64,000 nt of DNA from DATEDA01 sp963827595 (GCA_963827595.1 CAWHBT010000016.1:1-64000), one strand, 5' to 3'; shown: positions 7,410 to 15,512, numbered from the stretch's first letter. Program-made: numbers and translations. Notes: generated from the letters alone by a model not told the origin.

Positions 7410-7919
7410 CTAGCGCGTCGCCATGTCGTGGGGCGGTGTTGCAACCCCGGACCGGTCGTCACGCTCTCGCAATAGCCAATACACAATTCCGAGCACAAGA
7501 GTGGCACCTGCAAGAGCCCCAATAGTTGCAGCCTCCGTTGCAGCGATGTCCAGAATGATGAACTTGCGGCTCAGCGCGAGCAAAGCGATCAGAATGACGG
7601 TCTTGACTTGAACGACGCTCTCCTGTCGCAGTGCGGCGCGAATGATCGAGTGCTTGAACTCCATTGCGATCAGGAGTGTCATGATTGTGCCGAACAGCGC
7701 TTGGAACACCCCGTAGTCCAAGATGTCCACTCCACCACCGATTAGCAGCGGTAGCACGCGAACGACTATCTGAACAAGCGCGAGCACGATGACTACTGCT
7801 ATGATGAAACTCAGCACAAGAGCGACAACCTGCTCGAAGCGCTCGTACGCCGTCATCAATGGCCAACGGTCGCGGGTTTCCCGAAATAGCCGGGCTGTCA
7901 AACTGCGGTCAACTTCCAT
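7410..7919 (-). CDS. PsiE-like membrane protein (gene cassette)
   Basis: A 169-residue protein has four hydrophobic segments. Its TLLIAMEFKHSIIRAALRQE and VQVKTVILIALLALSRKFII segments are characteristic of the PsiE (phosphate-starvation-inducible) family of inner-membrane proteins, whose role is not settled. The gene starts shortly after a GTTAGGG junction at 7943-7949 and is followed by the 96-bp attC, so it occupies a cassette. Confidence is good for the family and low for any function. Confidence 0.8.
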   Translation of the reverse strand: MEVDRSLTARLFRETRDRWPLMTAYERFEQVVALVLSFIIAVVIVLALVQIVVRVLPLLIGGGVDILDYGVFQALFGTIMTLLIAMEFKHSIIRAALRQESVVQVKTVILIALLALSRKFIILDIAATEAATIGALAGATLVLGIVYWLLRERDDRSGVATPPHDMATR

Positions 7920-7943
7920 TCGGCCTCCTCGTCCTTCCTGAGC

Positions 7944-8098
7944 CCTAACGTGTTTTATCAGAACACATTTTCAATTTAACTGAATTTGGGTTTCGAGTTA
8001 ACTGGAGACTGGGGACCCCCCGTAAAGCAGTTTCCTGTGGTGCGCGTGTCACCGGATCGTGGTCCTGTTCCCGTGTGGGTTGTGGGAGCGGAGGGCGG
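7944..8098 (+). repeat. 150-bp direct repeat, copy A, with 17-bp palindrome
   Basis: The unit starts at a CCTAAC junction and contains the dyad GTGTTTTATCAGAACAC. It continues through TTTAACTGAATTTGGGTTTC to a degenerate copy of the small CxxC/CxxH gene (CTGTGGTGCGCG...CACCGGATCGTGGTC). It is repeated at 10049-10204 with about nine in ten bases identical. In both places the CCTAAC edge abuts the start of a cassette gene on the minus strand. Confidence 0.75.
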
Positions 8099-8111
8099 GG
8101 ACGGAGCAGAG

Positions 8112-8138
8112 ACAAGAAAGCCCGCGCGCGGCGGGCTT
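8112..8138 (-). terminator. Rho-independent terminator of the PEP-CTERM gene
   Basis: On the minus strand a GCCCGC/GCGGGC stem with a short CGCGC loop is followed by TTTCTTGT. It lies 25 bp past the stop of the gene ending at 8163. Confidence 0.6.
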
Positions 8139-8162
8139 CCTGTAATCGGTAACGTGAACGAC

Positions 8163-8789
8163 TCAGTGCAGCTTGCGGCGGCGAGCGAAGCCTAGGCCAG
8201 CGAGGGCGATGCCGAGAAGTGCGAGGGTACCGGGTTCGGAGACGAAGGCCGTGCGAACCAGATAATGGCCCACGCCCGACCTGACAAAACTAACCGGAAA
8301 AGTATCATTTCCGAAGGTGAGCCAACCGGGAATCGGCGGTTCGCCAGGTCCGCTCACAAAACAGTCCACAGATGTAGGCATTAGGCAGCCACTCCCGATG
8401 GCGAAACTGATGTTCCCATCGTCGTAAGAGCCTATCGCGGATCCGCGAAACGTCGCTCCAAGCAGTGACACCAGTCTGTTGGCCGTGCGTAACCTGATAG
8501 ACCCTTGAGATGCGGTATCGCCGCCGCAACCGCTGAGTACGTCCCCGAAGCTAGACCACAACGCACAGACCTCAGAGGCACTGGCGAGTCGATAGCCTCG
8601 TGCAACGTAACCACCGAATCCGCTAGCGATGCTGTTGTAGCTCTGACCCTCTGTGAGGGTGAGGTCTAGCCATTGGAGGCGAGTCGTCGTGTCGATGGTA
8701 GTGCTTCCGAAGGGGAGAAGTACGGCGTGTGCGGAAACCGCCCCACACAAGAGTCCCATGAGACTAAGGGCCTTTAGTTTCTTGATCAT
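8163..8789 (-). CDS. PEP-CTERM sorting-domain protein
   Basis: This 208-residue exported protein has an N-terminal signal peptide (LKALSLMGLLCGAVSAHAVL). The C-terminal tag has the EPGTLALLGIALAGLGFARR order of an exosortase substrate: a Pro-Glu-Pro-like motif, a hydrophobic stretch and an Arg cluster. The middle resembles DUF1566-like or LamG-free surface modules only weakly (RLQWLDLTLTEG, YDDGNISFAIGSG), so I assign no function beyond envelope export and exopolysaccharide association. Its 3' end is nearly identical in DNA to those at 8834 and 38347. Confidence 0.85.
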   Translation of the reverse strand: MIKKLKALSLMGLLCGAVSAHAVLLPFGSTTIDTTTRLQWLDLTLTEGQSYNSIASGFGGYVARGYRLASASEVCALWSSFGDVLSGCGGDTASQGSIRLRTANRLVSLLGATFRGSAIGSYDDGNISFAIGSGCLMPTSVDCFVSGPGEPPIPGWLTFGNDTFPVSFVRSGVGHYLVRTAFVSEPGTLALLGIALAGLGFARRRKLH

Positions 8790-8833
8790 GCTAGCTCCCC
8801 TCGATCTAAAGCGTCGCCAGCGTCCAAAGCTGC

Positions 8834-9532
8834 TCAGTGCAGCTTGCGGCGTCGAGCGAAGCCTAGGCCAGCGAGGGCGATGCCGGCGAGCGCGAGCGTG
8901 GCGGGTTCTGGCACTGACCTGGGGCGTACCACGACCTCATCAGCGAAAGCAGAGAACACAAAGTTTGTGTACGGCCCGCCCGGGAAGAGCGCGGTGATTG
9001 TCGTCTCAGTTCGCATACCGCGGAACGAAAATTGCGAGTCTGTGAGATTCGATTCTAAGGTAAAGGCTATGAGACAGTTCCCACAGATGAACTGCTGATC
9101 GTAGACATACTCGTCGAGTCCATCATAGTTGCCCGTCACGCCAAGCAGCGAAACGACTTGCAGGCTCCGGCTGCCTTGCGTCCCCGTAAAACCTGGTCCA
9201 AGGTACTGGATCTGCACCGTTTCCGTTGTTCCGCTCCAAAGCTGGAGCCGTTGGTTGCGAACGAATGTCACGTTCGTAATGAGTTGATCCCCGACCGATG
9301 TGAAAGTAAAAGGGTCTACGGGTAGTTGAACAAAGGCAGCGGTCGTAATCCCGTCGCTCTGAAGGGTATAGGTCAGGTCGTTGAGATTGATCTCATAGTC
9401 GCGAAAAAACACCGTCGCATACGTGGTCGTACCGTAAGACCAGTTTCCGATCACAAACAAGAAAACGAGGAATCGCCGAATCAGCGGCTTGGTCATGGCC
9501 TGAGTCCTTGGTTCCGCACTGCCGAGCGTCAC
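8834..9532 (-). CDS. PEP-CTERM sorting-domain protein
   Basis: This 232-residue protein has a signal peptide (RFLVFLFVIGNWSYGTTTYA) and the tag VPEPATLALAGIALAGLGFA plus an Arg cluster, so it is an exosortase substrate. The beta-rich middle (FTFTSVGDQLITNVTFVRN and GTTETVQIQYLGPGFTG) looks like a beta-sandwich. It lies 44 bp upstream of the gene ending at 8163 on the same strand. No exosortase gene is in the window. Confidence 0.85.
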   Translation of the reverse strand: MTLGSAEPRTQAMTKPLIRRFLVFLFVIGNWSYGTTTYATVFFRDYEINLNDLTYTLQSDGITTAAFVQLPVDPFTFTSVGDQLITNVTFVRNQRLQLWSGTTETVQIQYLGPGFTGTQGSRSLQVVSLLGVTGNYDGLDEYVYDQQFICGNCLIAFTLESNLTDSQFSFRGMRTETTITALFPGGPYTNFVFSAFADEVVVRPRSVPEPATLALAGIALAGLGFARRRKLH

Positions 9533-9544
9533 GCTGCGTCAAGA

Positions 9545-9632
9545 GAGACCGGCCAAGCGCTACCGACCAGACTCCCCGCTTGCGCCGCGCTCGCGCTGCC
9601 GTATCACGGTCCGCCCCAACGCGTAGTTAGGC
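9545..9632 (-). other. Incomplete attC site after the zinc-ribbon cassette
   Basis: Two bases after the stop of the zinc-ribbon gene the minus strand reads GCCTAAC followed by TACGCGTTGGGGCGG, a normal left half. The complementary right half and a closing GTTRRRY are not recognisable before the PEP-CTERM gene begins, so the right arm seems deleted or diverged. Confidence 0.5.
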
Positions 9633-9633
9633 G

Positions 9634-10044
9634 TCATGTCTTCCTGCGCTTGCGCTTTTCTGACCCACCCCGGTGAGTGGATAAAGGGTGCTCCACATCG
9701 CGGAGCACTGTGCCCGATGTTACGTCGACGATGCGCTCTTGATAAAGGTCGCGATCGAGATCGATCAACCTATGCTCTTCAACCAAGCGACCGCTACCCG
9801 AGCCTTCCGGTCGACGACCTGATCGAAGCTCGCGACGGAGCTTTTTCTCGGAGCGTTGAAGCGGATCCTTCGCCTTTAGCGTGAAGTACTCCGAAACCGA
9901 CACTGGAAGTTCATCGCGCGCTTCAATATATCGAGTCAGGGACAAACTGCCGCATGAAGGGCACGTGACGTTCTGCGGGTCGCCGTCGTATTCGAACGCG
10001 GTCTCGCAAGTGTTGCAGCGCCAGCGGTCTGCGATGACGGACAT
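9634..10044 (-). CDS. Zinc-ribbon hypothetical protein (gene cassette)
   Basis: A 136-residue protein has an N-terminal zinc ribbon, with CNTC at residues 10-13 and CPSC at 29-32. A charged, Arg-rich region of unknown fold follows. Such proteins may bind nucleic acid, but that is inference. The gene starts just after CACGTTAGGAGTC (a cassette-type junction) and ends two bases before the half attC, so it is probably another cassette. Confidence 0.65.
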   Translation of the reverse strand: MSVIADRWRCNTCETAFEYDGDPQNVTCPSCGSLSLTRYIEARDELPVSVSEYFTLKAKDPLQRSEKKLRRELRSGRRPEGSGSGRLVEEHRLIDLDRDLYQERIVDVTSGTVLRDVEHPLSTHRGGSEKRKRRKT

Positions 10045-10048
10045 GACT

Positions 10049-10204
10049 CCTAACGTGTTTTATCAGAACACTTGTTAAATTTAACTGAATTTGGGTTTCG
10101 AGTTAACTGGAGACTGGGCCCCGTAAAGCAGGTTCCTGTGGTGCGCGCGTCACCGGATCGTGGTCGTGTCCCGTGCGGGCTGTGGGAGCGGGAGCCGGGC
10201 GCGG
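10049..10204 (+). repeat. 150-bp direct repeat, copy B
   Basis: The same order of elements as copy A at 7944-8098: CCTAAC edge, dyad GTGTTTTATCAGAACAC, AT-rich stretch, then LWCARHRIVVV-coding remnant of the small CxxC/CxxH gene. The frame is broken after VVV, so it is not a working gene. Confidence 0.75.
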
Positions 10205-10283
10205 ATGATGCAGCGCCGGTCGGCGCATCCGAGGTCTTAGCTACGCCGTCGGGCATACGGCGTGGCCTCCCGCGCCCGAACGA

Positions 10284-10634
10284 CTATTGCGGTGGCCAAG
10301 CCTTCGGCTGCAGCACGGTTGCCGCGACGGGAATCTGAACCTTGGCGATGTCGGTGAAGACGAGCCCGAGCATCGCAATCGCCTGGTTGAAGGATACGAG
10401 GAAGGCGCCGGTCGGCCGATCGTTGGCGATCGCATACCCGTAGAAGAACTGGTCACCGAGCGAAGTGTTCTCCCGCTTCATTTCTGGGAACTGTTTGAGC
10501 AGCGGGGCGAGAACGTCCTTGGGCAACATCTCGCCCAAATTCTGCGCGTTCGAGAACCATCGAAACACAACGCCCCCGGCTTCGGGCAGGACCACGCCTG
10601 TATGAAGATAGAACAGCGACGAGAAGAGCTTTAG
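10284..10634 (-). pseudogene. 3' part of an HNH-nuclease-like gene interrupted by IS copy 2
   Basis: The frame starts at the IS boundary with LKLFSSLFYLHTGVVLPEAG and runs to KAWPPQ. If the IS and one CTAA are removed, it continues in frame from the 5' part at 11982-12432 (..ERFGL joined to KLFSS..), giving an original protein of about 265 residues. Function of this half is unknown. It follows the HNH half and could be a recognition or immunity-binding region. Confidence 0.8.
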
Positions 10635-11981
10635 CAGGCTGTTGAAATAGGCGGCGACACGGTCAATGAACCGCTCCGAATCGAGATCGCGCAAGGTTGG
10701 CAGCCGAGGGCATCGGTCTTCGGTCCTGCTTCATGGCGCTTTCTTGGTCCATTTGGTTCGCCGTTCGCGGACCTGCTCACGCATCGGCCGCCCCTCGTCG
10801 CCTTCACGACGTTGCTCCCGCCAGCAACCCTCGCATTCGCAGCAGGTTGTTCGCCGTCATCGTCAGCAAGAACTGCATGTTGACCCGTTCCAGGCCGCGG
10901 AACACCGTCTGGCGAACGCGTCCGACGGTCTTCGCCCAACCGAACGATTCTTCGATGCGCTTGCGGATGCACTGGCTCGACTCATAACCCGGATGTCGAG
11001 TGGTGCGTCCATCGATTGCCGAACCGCCGGGCCCACCATGGTGCTGCGCCACGTGCGGGGTGACTTCAATCTTGCGCGCTGCGGCGACGAAATCGCTCGT
11101 GTCGTAGGCCTTGTCGGCGCCGACGGTTCTGGGTTTGGTCCCGGGCAGTTCGGCGAGCATTGCCAGGGCGTTCTCGCGCTCGGCGAACCCACTGGCCACA
11201 CTCGCCCGAGCGTTGACCACCAGCCCGTTGCGGTTCTCGATCAATACGTGGCCCTGGTAGCACAGGATCGCCTCGGCTGTACTGCTCTTCCTGTAGAGCC
11301 GAGCCTCGGGGTCGGTGGTCGATTCGTGGGTGTCGTTGCTGCGCGGCTTGCCTCGCCAGCTCGCCTCGGGATTGCGTCCTGCACCGCCGTCGGCGGGTGG
11401 CTCGTCCTTGGGCTGGAAGCTCTTGTGGCTCGCCCAGGCCTTGATCAGCGTGCCATCGACCGAGAAGTGCTCGTCGCTCAGCAACCCCTCCTTCTCGGCC
11501 AAGCTCATTACCTCGGTGAACAGCGCTTCGACCACCGCGTGATCAAGCAGCCGATCGCGGTTCTTCGAGAAGCTCGAGTGGTCCCACACCGCATCGTCGA
11601 TCGCCAGGCCTACGAACCAGCGAAACAGCAGGTTGTAGTGCAACTGCTCCACCAGCAGCCGCTCGCTCCTTACCGAGTACAGCACCTGCAGCAGCAGCGC
11701 CCGGATGAGCTTCTCCGGCGCGATCGAGGCACGCCCGTGGTCGGCGTACATCTCGTTGAACAGGCCACTCAGACGCCCCAGCGCCTCGTTCACCATGCGC
11801 TGGATCGGGCGCAGCGGGTGACCCGCCGGAACGAAGTCCTCCAGCCTCGCCATCGTGAACAGCCGTTCTTGCATCGTGTCGGACCCGCGCATCGTCGTCT
11901 GCTCGCTCAGTCTAAGGACACTGCTGCGACAACGCTCAGACATGTTTGTTCGATGACGCAACAGCGTTTTTCAACAGCCTG
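10635..11981 (-). mobile_element. IS5-family insertion sequence, copy 2 (1347 bp)
   Basis: The ends begin CAGGCTGTTGAAA. The 4-bp duplication TTAG lies at 10631-10634 and 11982-11985. The element sits inside an HNH-type gene and is nearly identical to copy 3 (I count about five base differences), which implies recent transposition. Confidence 0.95.
10804..11892 (-). CDS. IS5-family DDE transposase (copy 2)
   Basis: This 362-residue transposase has the same catalytic motifs as copy 1 (FSVDGTLIKAW, GADKAYDTSD, KRIEESFGWAKT). Relative to copy 3 it has Ser for Thr in EVMSLAEKE and Leu for Val in MTANNLLRMRG. It appears complete and possibly active. Confidence 0.95.
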   Translation of the reverse strand: MRGSDTMQERLFTMARLEDFVPAGHPLRPIQRMVNEALGRLSGLFNEMYADHGRASIAPEKLIRALLLQVLYSVRSERLLVEQLHYNLLFRWFVGLAIDDAVWDHSSFSKNRDRLLDHAVVEALFTEVMSLAEKEGLLSDEHFSVDGTLIKAWASHKSFQPKDEPPADGGAGRNPEASWRGKPRSNDTHESTTDPEARLYRKSSTAEAILCYQGHVLIENRNGLVVNARASVASGFAERENALAMLAELPGTKPRTVGADKAYDTSDFVAAARKIEVTPHVAQHHGGPGGSAIDGRTTRHPGYESSQCIRKRIEESFGWAKTVGRVRQTVFRGLERVNMQFLLTMTANNLLRMRGLLAGATS

Positions 11982-12432
11982 TTAGACCAAACCTCTCGGC
12001 GGACTGCTTCACCTGGGGGATTTCGAGGTTCACTATCGGAACATCAGCCGTCGTGGCCCCCGGAGGTAGCGTTTTACCTTGGTCGCGCAACCAGCGCTTG
12101 ACCCGATTTGCCGGCAATCGCATGGCCGCGAGCAGATCCGGAAACGCCTTGTGAACATCCGCCATCAGTTTGAATACAGCTGTCTGATGCTTGGGAGAAC
12201 CAGCGTCCGGCATTACCCGCGATATCAGGGCCATCAACAACTCGTCGCGCCGAGTCGCGTCGTTGCATCGTCTGCACGCTGGAAATTCGTATCCCTCGGG
12301 CCATCTTCGCGCGCGGAAGAAGGCGCGGGAGGGGCAGTGGTCGCGCGTTTCCGTTGGCGCCTTACCGCCGCAGTAACAGCAATAGGGATGCTTCCGCAGG
12401 AACTCCGCGCGAGGAAGAGAGCCAGCGCCCAT
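11982..12432 (-). pseudogene. 5' part of an HNH-endonuclease-like gene interrupted by IS copy 2
   Basis: The N-terminal half begins MGAGSLPRAEFLRKHPYCCY and has the zinc-binding HNH pattern CYCGG...RDHCPSRAFF...CRRCND. It then becomes helical (LLMALISRVMPDAGSPKHQT). The interruption follows Gly-Leu in SAERFGL. Proteins with this HNH variant occur widely as stand-alone nucleases of unknown role, often in mobile DNA. The IS must have inactivated it, but the frame on both sides is intact, so the event is recent. Confidence 0.8.
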
Positions 12433-12594
12433 GCTTCACACAGATTAGACGGTCGGGAGGTGGCCGCCACGGGGCGATCGGCCGGCCGGATGGCCCGGAG
12501 GCCGTCCTCAGAGATCGCCGCTCCTGACGGCCGCTAGCCCGGCGCTAGCCCGGCCGTCGATCGAAGTGATTGGCTTCGCTAAGTCTATGAATTC
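12433..12594. other. Intergenic stretch with short inverted repeats, left of the island
   Basis: GC-rich complementary segments (GCTAGCCCGGCGCTAGC) occur near 12535-12551. The last 25 bp (GCTAAGTC..TGAATTC) resemble the bases just left of the tRNA-Arg repeat at 41285, which matters for the island history. No gene is seen. Confidence 0.4.
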
Positions 12595-12644
12595 TGGCGC
12601 GCCCGGCAGGATTTGAACCCACGACCCCCTGGTTCGTAGCCAGG
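12595..12644 (-). repeat. Left att repeat: 3' fragment of tRNA-Arg
   Basis: The fragment runs from TGG (the encoded CCA on the minus strand) through the T arm and the anticodon stem-loop. It is identical to 41285-41334 and then diverges within the anticodon stem region. It cannot fold as a whole tRNA, so it is an att relic and not a gene. Confidence 0.85.
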
Positions 12645-12795
12645 CGCTCTACGCCCTCCCGAACTCGATCGTCCTTGATCCAGTTGGATTTCCCCAGGTA
12701 GAATCGGCACTTGAGTTTGACGGTTTGTGACCGTTTTGCACCGCGCCGGTATCACCGGCGGTAGCACCGGACACCAACCTGAGGGAGATCGAACG

Positions 12796-13011
12796 ATGTA
12801 CGACACAGTGATCGCCGCGATCGAGTCGCGCGAGTGGGACCGCGAGCAGTGGCAGCACCTGCGCATGGCGGCGGGTCTCAAGGGCCGGCGCACCGACTCG
12901 CCCCGCGCGCACGTCGCCTACCTGCGGCGCCTGGCGAAGCGCGACGGGGCGGTGGGCTACAAGCACCGGCTCTTTCACGGCTTCATCGCCGTGGTCGCCA
13001 CGACAGCCTAG
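12796..13011 (+). CDS. Small hypothetical protein upstream of the integrase
   Basis: A 71-residue basic protein starts MYDTVIAAIESREWDREQWQ after a good GAGGGAG ribosome site. It ends six bases before the integrase start, so the two are probably one transcript. It contains RRTDSPRAHVAYLRRLAKRD. I recognise no family, but a role in excision or integrase control is conceivable from position only. Confidence 0.65.
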   Translation: MYDTVIAAIESREWDREQWQHLRMAAGLKGRRTDSPRAHVAYLRRLAKRDGAVGYKHRLFHGFIAVVATTA

Positions 13012-13017
13012 CGCGCG

Positions 13018-14265
13018 ATGAAGGTCACGTTCAGCAAGGCCGCGCTCGAGCGCGCCAAGGCGCCTGCCGAAGGGCGTGTCTACCTGCGCGACGCACGCGC
13101 GCCCGGCCTGGTGCTCCAGATCACCGCCGGCGGCGTGAAGAGCTTCCAGCTCTACCGGAAGGTCGACGGCCGTCCGGTGCGCGTTACCCTGGGGCGCTTT
13201 GACGCCGGCGTGCCGGACGCTGTGCGGGTTCCTGAGGGCGTCGACGCGACCGAGTTCATCGTTACCCTGCCCGCACTCAACGTGCCGATGGCGAGGCGCT
13301 TGGCCGAGCTCCTGCGTGCCTCACACGGGCAGAGGCCAGCCGAGCTCAAGCGCGAGCGCGCCGGACTGCCGACGGTGGGCACGGTTCTCGACGACTACAG
13401 GCGGCTTCACCTCGAGCCGCACCGGCGCCCGAAGACGCTCAGCGACTGGTTCCTCCCCGGCCGCTCGCACCTGGCGCAGTTCGAGAAGGTGCGCGTCGAC
13501 CAGCTCACGCAGGCCGCGGTCGCGCGTTGGCACAGCGAGCTCGGCGCCGAGCACGCGACCGCGGCGAACCGCGCGCTCGAGGTGCTGCGCAGCTCGATCG
13601 AGTGGGCGCGCAAGAAGAACGAGCTCAAGCTCGCCGCGAACCCGGCCGCCGGCGTCGAGGCATTCAAGGAGACGAGCCGCGAGCGCTTCGTCACCAAGCC
13701 CGAGGTCGGCAAATTCTTTGCGGCGCTGCGCGCGACGCCGCAGCCCTGGCAGGATCTGCTGCTCCTCTCTCTCCTCACCGGCCAGCGCCGCGGCGCGGTG
13801 CAGGCGATGCGGTGGGGACACCTGGAACTCGACGCCGGCGTCTGGCACCTGCCGCCGGTCTCGTCGAAGAGCGGCAAGCCGGTGACTGTGCCGCTCGTAA
13901 AGCCGGTCCTGCAGATCCTCGAGCGCCGACGCGGTCTCGTGCCGAGGGAGATCCCGTTCGTTTTCCCCGCTGGTGCGAAGTCGAAGACCGGCCACGCCGG
14001 CTCGCCGAAGAAGGAGTGGGCCAAGCTGCTCGAGCGCTCGGGACTCCAGGATCTTCGGGTGCATGATCTGAGGAGAACGGTCGGCAGCTGGATGGCGTCG
14101 GCGAATACGAGCCTGCACGTCATCGGTGCCGCGCTCGGCCACAGCTCGCGCGCGTCGACCGAGGTCTACGCGCGGTTGCAGGTCGACCCGGTGCGCGCGG
14201 CGCTGGCGGGCGCGGCGAACGAGATCCTCACCGCGGCGAAGCCGAAGAAACGGCAGCGGGCGTGA
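13018..14265 (+). CDS. Tyrosine-type site-specific integrase (P4-like)
   Basis: A 415-residue integrase has an N-terminal arm-binding domain of the kind found in P4-like integrases (GLVLQITAGGVKSFQLYRKV), a SAM-like core-binding domain at about 125-215, and a C-terminal catalytic domain. Visible catalytic residues are Arg in TGQRRGA, Lys in SSKSGKP, His-x-x-Arg in HDLRRTVG (from residue 349), His in LGHSSR and Tyr384 in STEVYARL. It should integrate and excise the island at the tRNA-Arg repeat 370 bp upstream. The gene is intact. A GTG-initiated gene overlaps its stop. Confidence 0.93.
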   Translation: MKVTFSKAALERAKAPAEGRVYLRDARAPGLVLQITAGGVKSFQLYRKVDGRPVRVTLGRFDAGVPDAVRVPEGVDATEFIVTLPALNVPMARRLAELLRASHGQRPAELKRERAGLPTVGTVLDDYRRLHLEPHRRPKTLSDWFLPGRSHLAQFEKVRVDQLTQAAVARWHSELGAEHATAANRALEVLRSSIEWARKKNELKLAANPAAGVEAFKETSRERFVTKPEVGKFFAALRATPQPWQDLLLLSLLTGQRRGAVQAMRWGHLELDAGVWHLPPVSSKSGKPVTVPLVKPVLQILERRRGLVPREIPFVFPAGAKSKTGHAGSPKKEWAKLLERSGLQDLRVHDLRRTVGSWMASANTSLHVIGAALGHSSRASTEVYARLQVDPVRAALAGAANEILTAAKPKKRQRA

Positions 14266-14606
14266 AGAAGAAGTCACGCCGCAAGACCAAGGACCCGGCC
14301 GATCAGCCGTGCGCCGACGAACTTGCCCGGCGGCTCGACGACCCCGATCGCGTTGGTCCGGAACTGCCGCCTGGCGACCCGCAGCTCGCGGTGCGGGGGA
14401 TGTGGGGATGGCCGGAAGGCTGGGGACCCCCGTCCGACAACAAGTACGACCACGAGCTGATCCGTGACAAGGCGCGCGAGGTGCGATCTCGCACTCCAGG
14501 AAGCGGCAAGAAGAAACGGCTCGCCGTGCTGCGCGCGGAGCTGCCCAAGGAGCAACTGCCCGGCGGCCAGCGGCTGCGGCAGATCATCGGCGATCTCCTC
14601 GACTGA
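14262..14606 (+). CDS. Hypothetical protein coupled to the integrase
   Basis: A 114-residue, very basic protein starts at GTG 14262 and overlaps the integrase stop (GTGA). The N-terminus is KKKSRRKTKDP. The middle has a GMWGWPEGWGPPSDNKYDHE segment, and the end is charged and helical. It recurs in mobile elements to my impression, but I cannot name it. Confidence 0.6.
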   Translation: MKKKSRRKTKDPADQPCADELARRLDDPDRVGPELPPGDPQLAVRGMWGWPEGWGPPSDNKYDHELIRDKAREVRSRTPGSGKKKRLAVLRAELPKEQLPGGQRLRQIIGDLLD

Positions 14607-14673
14607 CTTTTCGCGGTAATACCGCGAACTCTTCTGGCGCCGTGCCGCACGAGTGCTCCAGACTCGGCGGCGT

Positions 14674-14979
14674 ATGGAAAACCACTTCGCTACCCCCGCG
14701 TTCTCCGGCCCGCTAGAGAACCTGCGCTATGAGGCAGCGCGCTCCATGCTGTCGGTGGCACAGCTCGAGCGAGCGCTCCTCAAGGCCGGCATCACGATCG
14801 TTCACGTTGCCGGCGGCAAGTTCGCCGCGCGGCACGACCTCGATCGCTTCTGGACCGAGTTGTGGGTGCAGGGAGGCGGCGATCCGTCGCACATTCCGCC
14901 GCCGGCCGGCCTGCCCAGGCAGCAGCGCGAGCTCGTCGAGGGGCTCAACCGCGTGACGGGCACCGGAGAGAAGAAGTGA
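14674..14979 (+). CDS. Hypothetical protein, possible DNA-binding helix
   Basis: A protein of about 101 residues starts at ATG 14674 (MENHFATPAFSGPLENLRYE); a GTG at 14653 is an alternative. The segment MLSVAQLERALLKAGITIVH, followed by a strand and FAARHDLDRFWTELW, resembles a helix-turn-helix or excisionase-like fold with a beta hairpin. This is inference. Its TGA overlaps the GTG of the AlpA-like gene. Confidence 0.55.
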   Translation: MENHFATPAFSGPLENLRYEAARSMLSVAQLERALLKAGITIVHVAGGKFAARHDLDRFWTELWVQGGGDPSHIPPPAGLPRQQRELVEGLNRVTGTGEKK

Positions 14980-15257
14980 CCTCCCCGCTCCACGACACCG
15001 ATGAGGCCGCAACCTACCTGCACCTGCAGCCTTCGACGCTCGAGACGTGGCGTTCGGCGCGGTGCGGCCCGGTCTACGTCAAGGTCGGCCGGCGCGTGTT
15101 CTACCGGCTCGAGGATCTCGATCGCTGGCTCGCATCGCGCGCGGTCGAGCCCGCGAACGACAAGCGGCGCCCGAAAGCGCCGCCTGAAGCCGACCGCGAC
15201 CCCTCGCGGCCGAATGTTCCACCAGCAGCAGATGATGGCGAACGCCGCGAAGCATAG
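14976..15257 (+). CDS. AlpA/excisionase-type helix-turn-helix protein
   Basis: A 93-residue protein starts at GTG 14976, overlapping the previous stop. DTDEAATYLHLQPSTLETWR is the helix-turn-helix of the MerR/AlpA group, followed by the wing VYVKVGRRVFYRLEDLDRWL. P4-type elements use such proteins to control the integrase and excision. The tail is Pro-rich and disordered. Family confidence is good, but whether it acts as excisionase or as activator is unknown. Confidence 0.85.
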   Translation: MTSPLHDTDEAATYLHLQPSTLETWRSARCGPVYVKVGRRVFYRLEDLDRWLASRAVEPANDKRRPKAPPEADRDPSRPNVPPAADDGERREA

Positions 15258-15348
15258 CACTGCCGTTCACGACGATCAGGTCGAGCACGGTCGCCGGATG
15301 ACAGGCAACGAGCCCGAGATCGCGCGCCTCCAGTTGAGGGCGTTGTGA
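15232..15348 (+). CDS. Very small hypothetical protein
   Basis: A 38-residue frame (MMANAAKHSTAVHDDQVEHG...) overlaps the end of the AlpA-like gene and shares GTGA with the next one. Only the tight packing supports it. Confidence 0.35.
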   Translation: MMANAAKHSTAVHDDQVEHGRRMTGNEPEIARLQLRAL

Positions 15349-15512
15349 GCGTCGTCTCGTTTCCGACTCGCTCGCGTCCCTGCGCGCGCTGCCGGGTTCC
15401 GTTCAAGCCGTTGCGGCCGTCGCACCGCCTCTGCGGCTACTGCTTAAGCTGGGTGCGGTTCGCCAGTGACGTTAGGCGCTTCCGGGCAACGCTCGCCGAG
15501 GGGTCGCGATGA
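15345..15512 (+). CDS. Small CxxC/CxxC zinc-knuckle protein
   Basis: A 55-residue protein starts at GTG 15345. CARC and CGYC are separated by 14 residues (RVPFKPLRPSHRLC), a probable four-cysteine zinc knuckle. Its TGA overlaps the next ATG (ATGA). Small zinc proteins of this size are common in satellite replication modules, but the function is unknown. Confidence 0.55.
   Translation: MSVVSFPTRSRPCARCRVPFKPLRPSHRLCGYCLSWVRFASDVRRFRATLAEGSR

Noticed and set aside
12595..12670. A second functional tRNA-Arg gene
   Set aside because: Only the 3' 50 bp match. The D arm and acceptor 5' strand are missing, so it is an att relic.
13199..13885. Overlapping long frames inside the integrase gene on both strands
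   Set aside because: The integrase frame has all catalytic motifs; the others are out-of-frame shadows.
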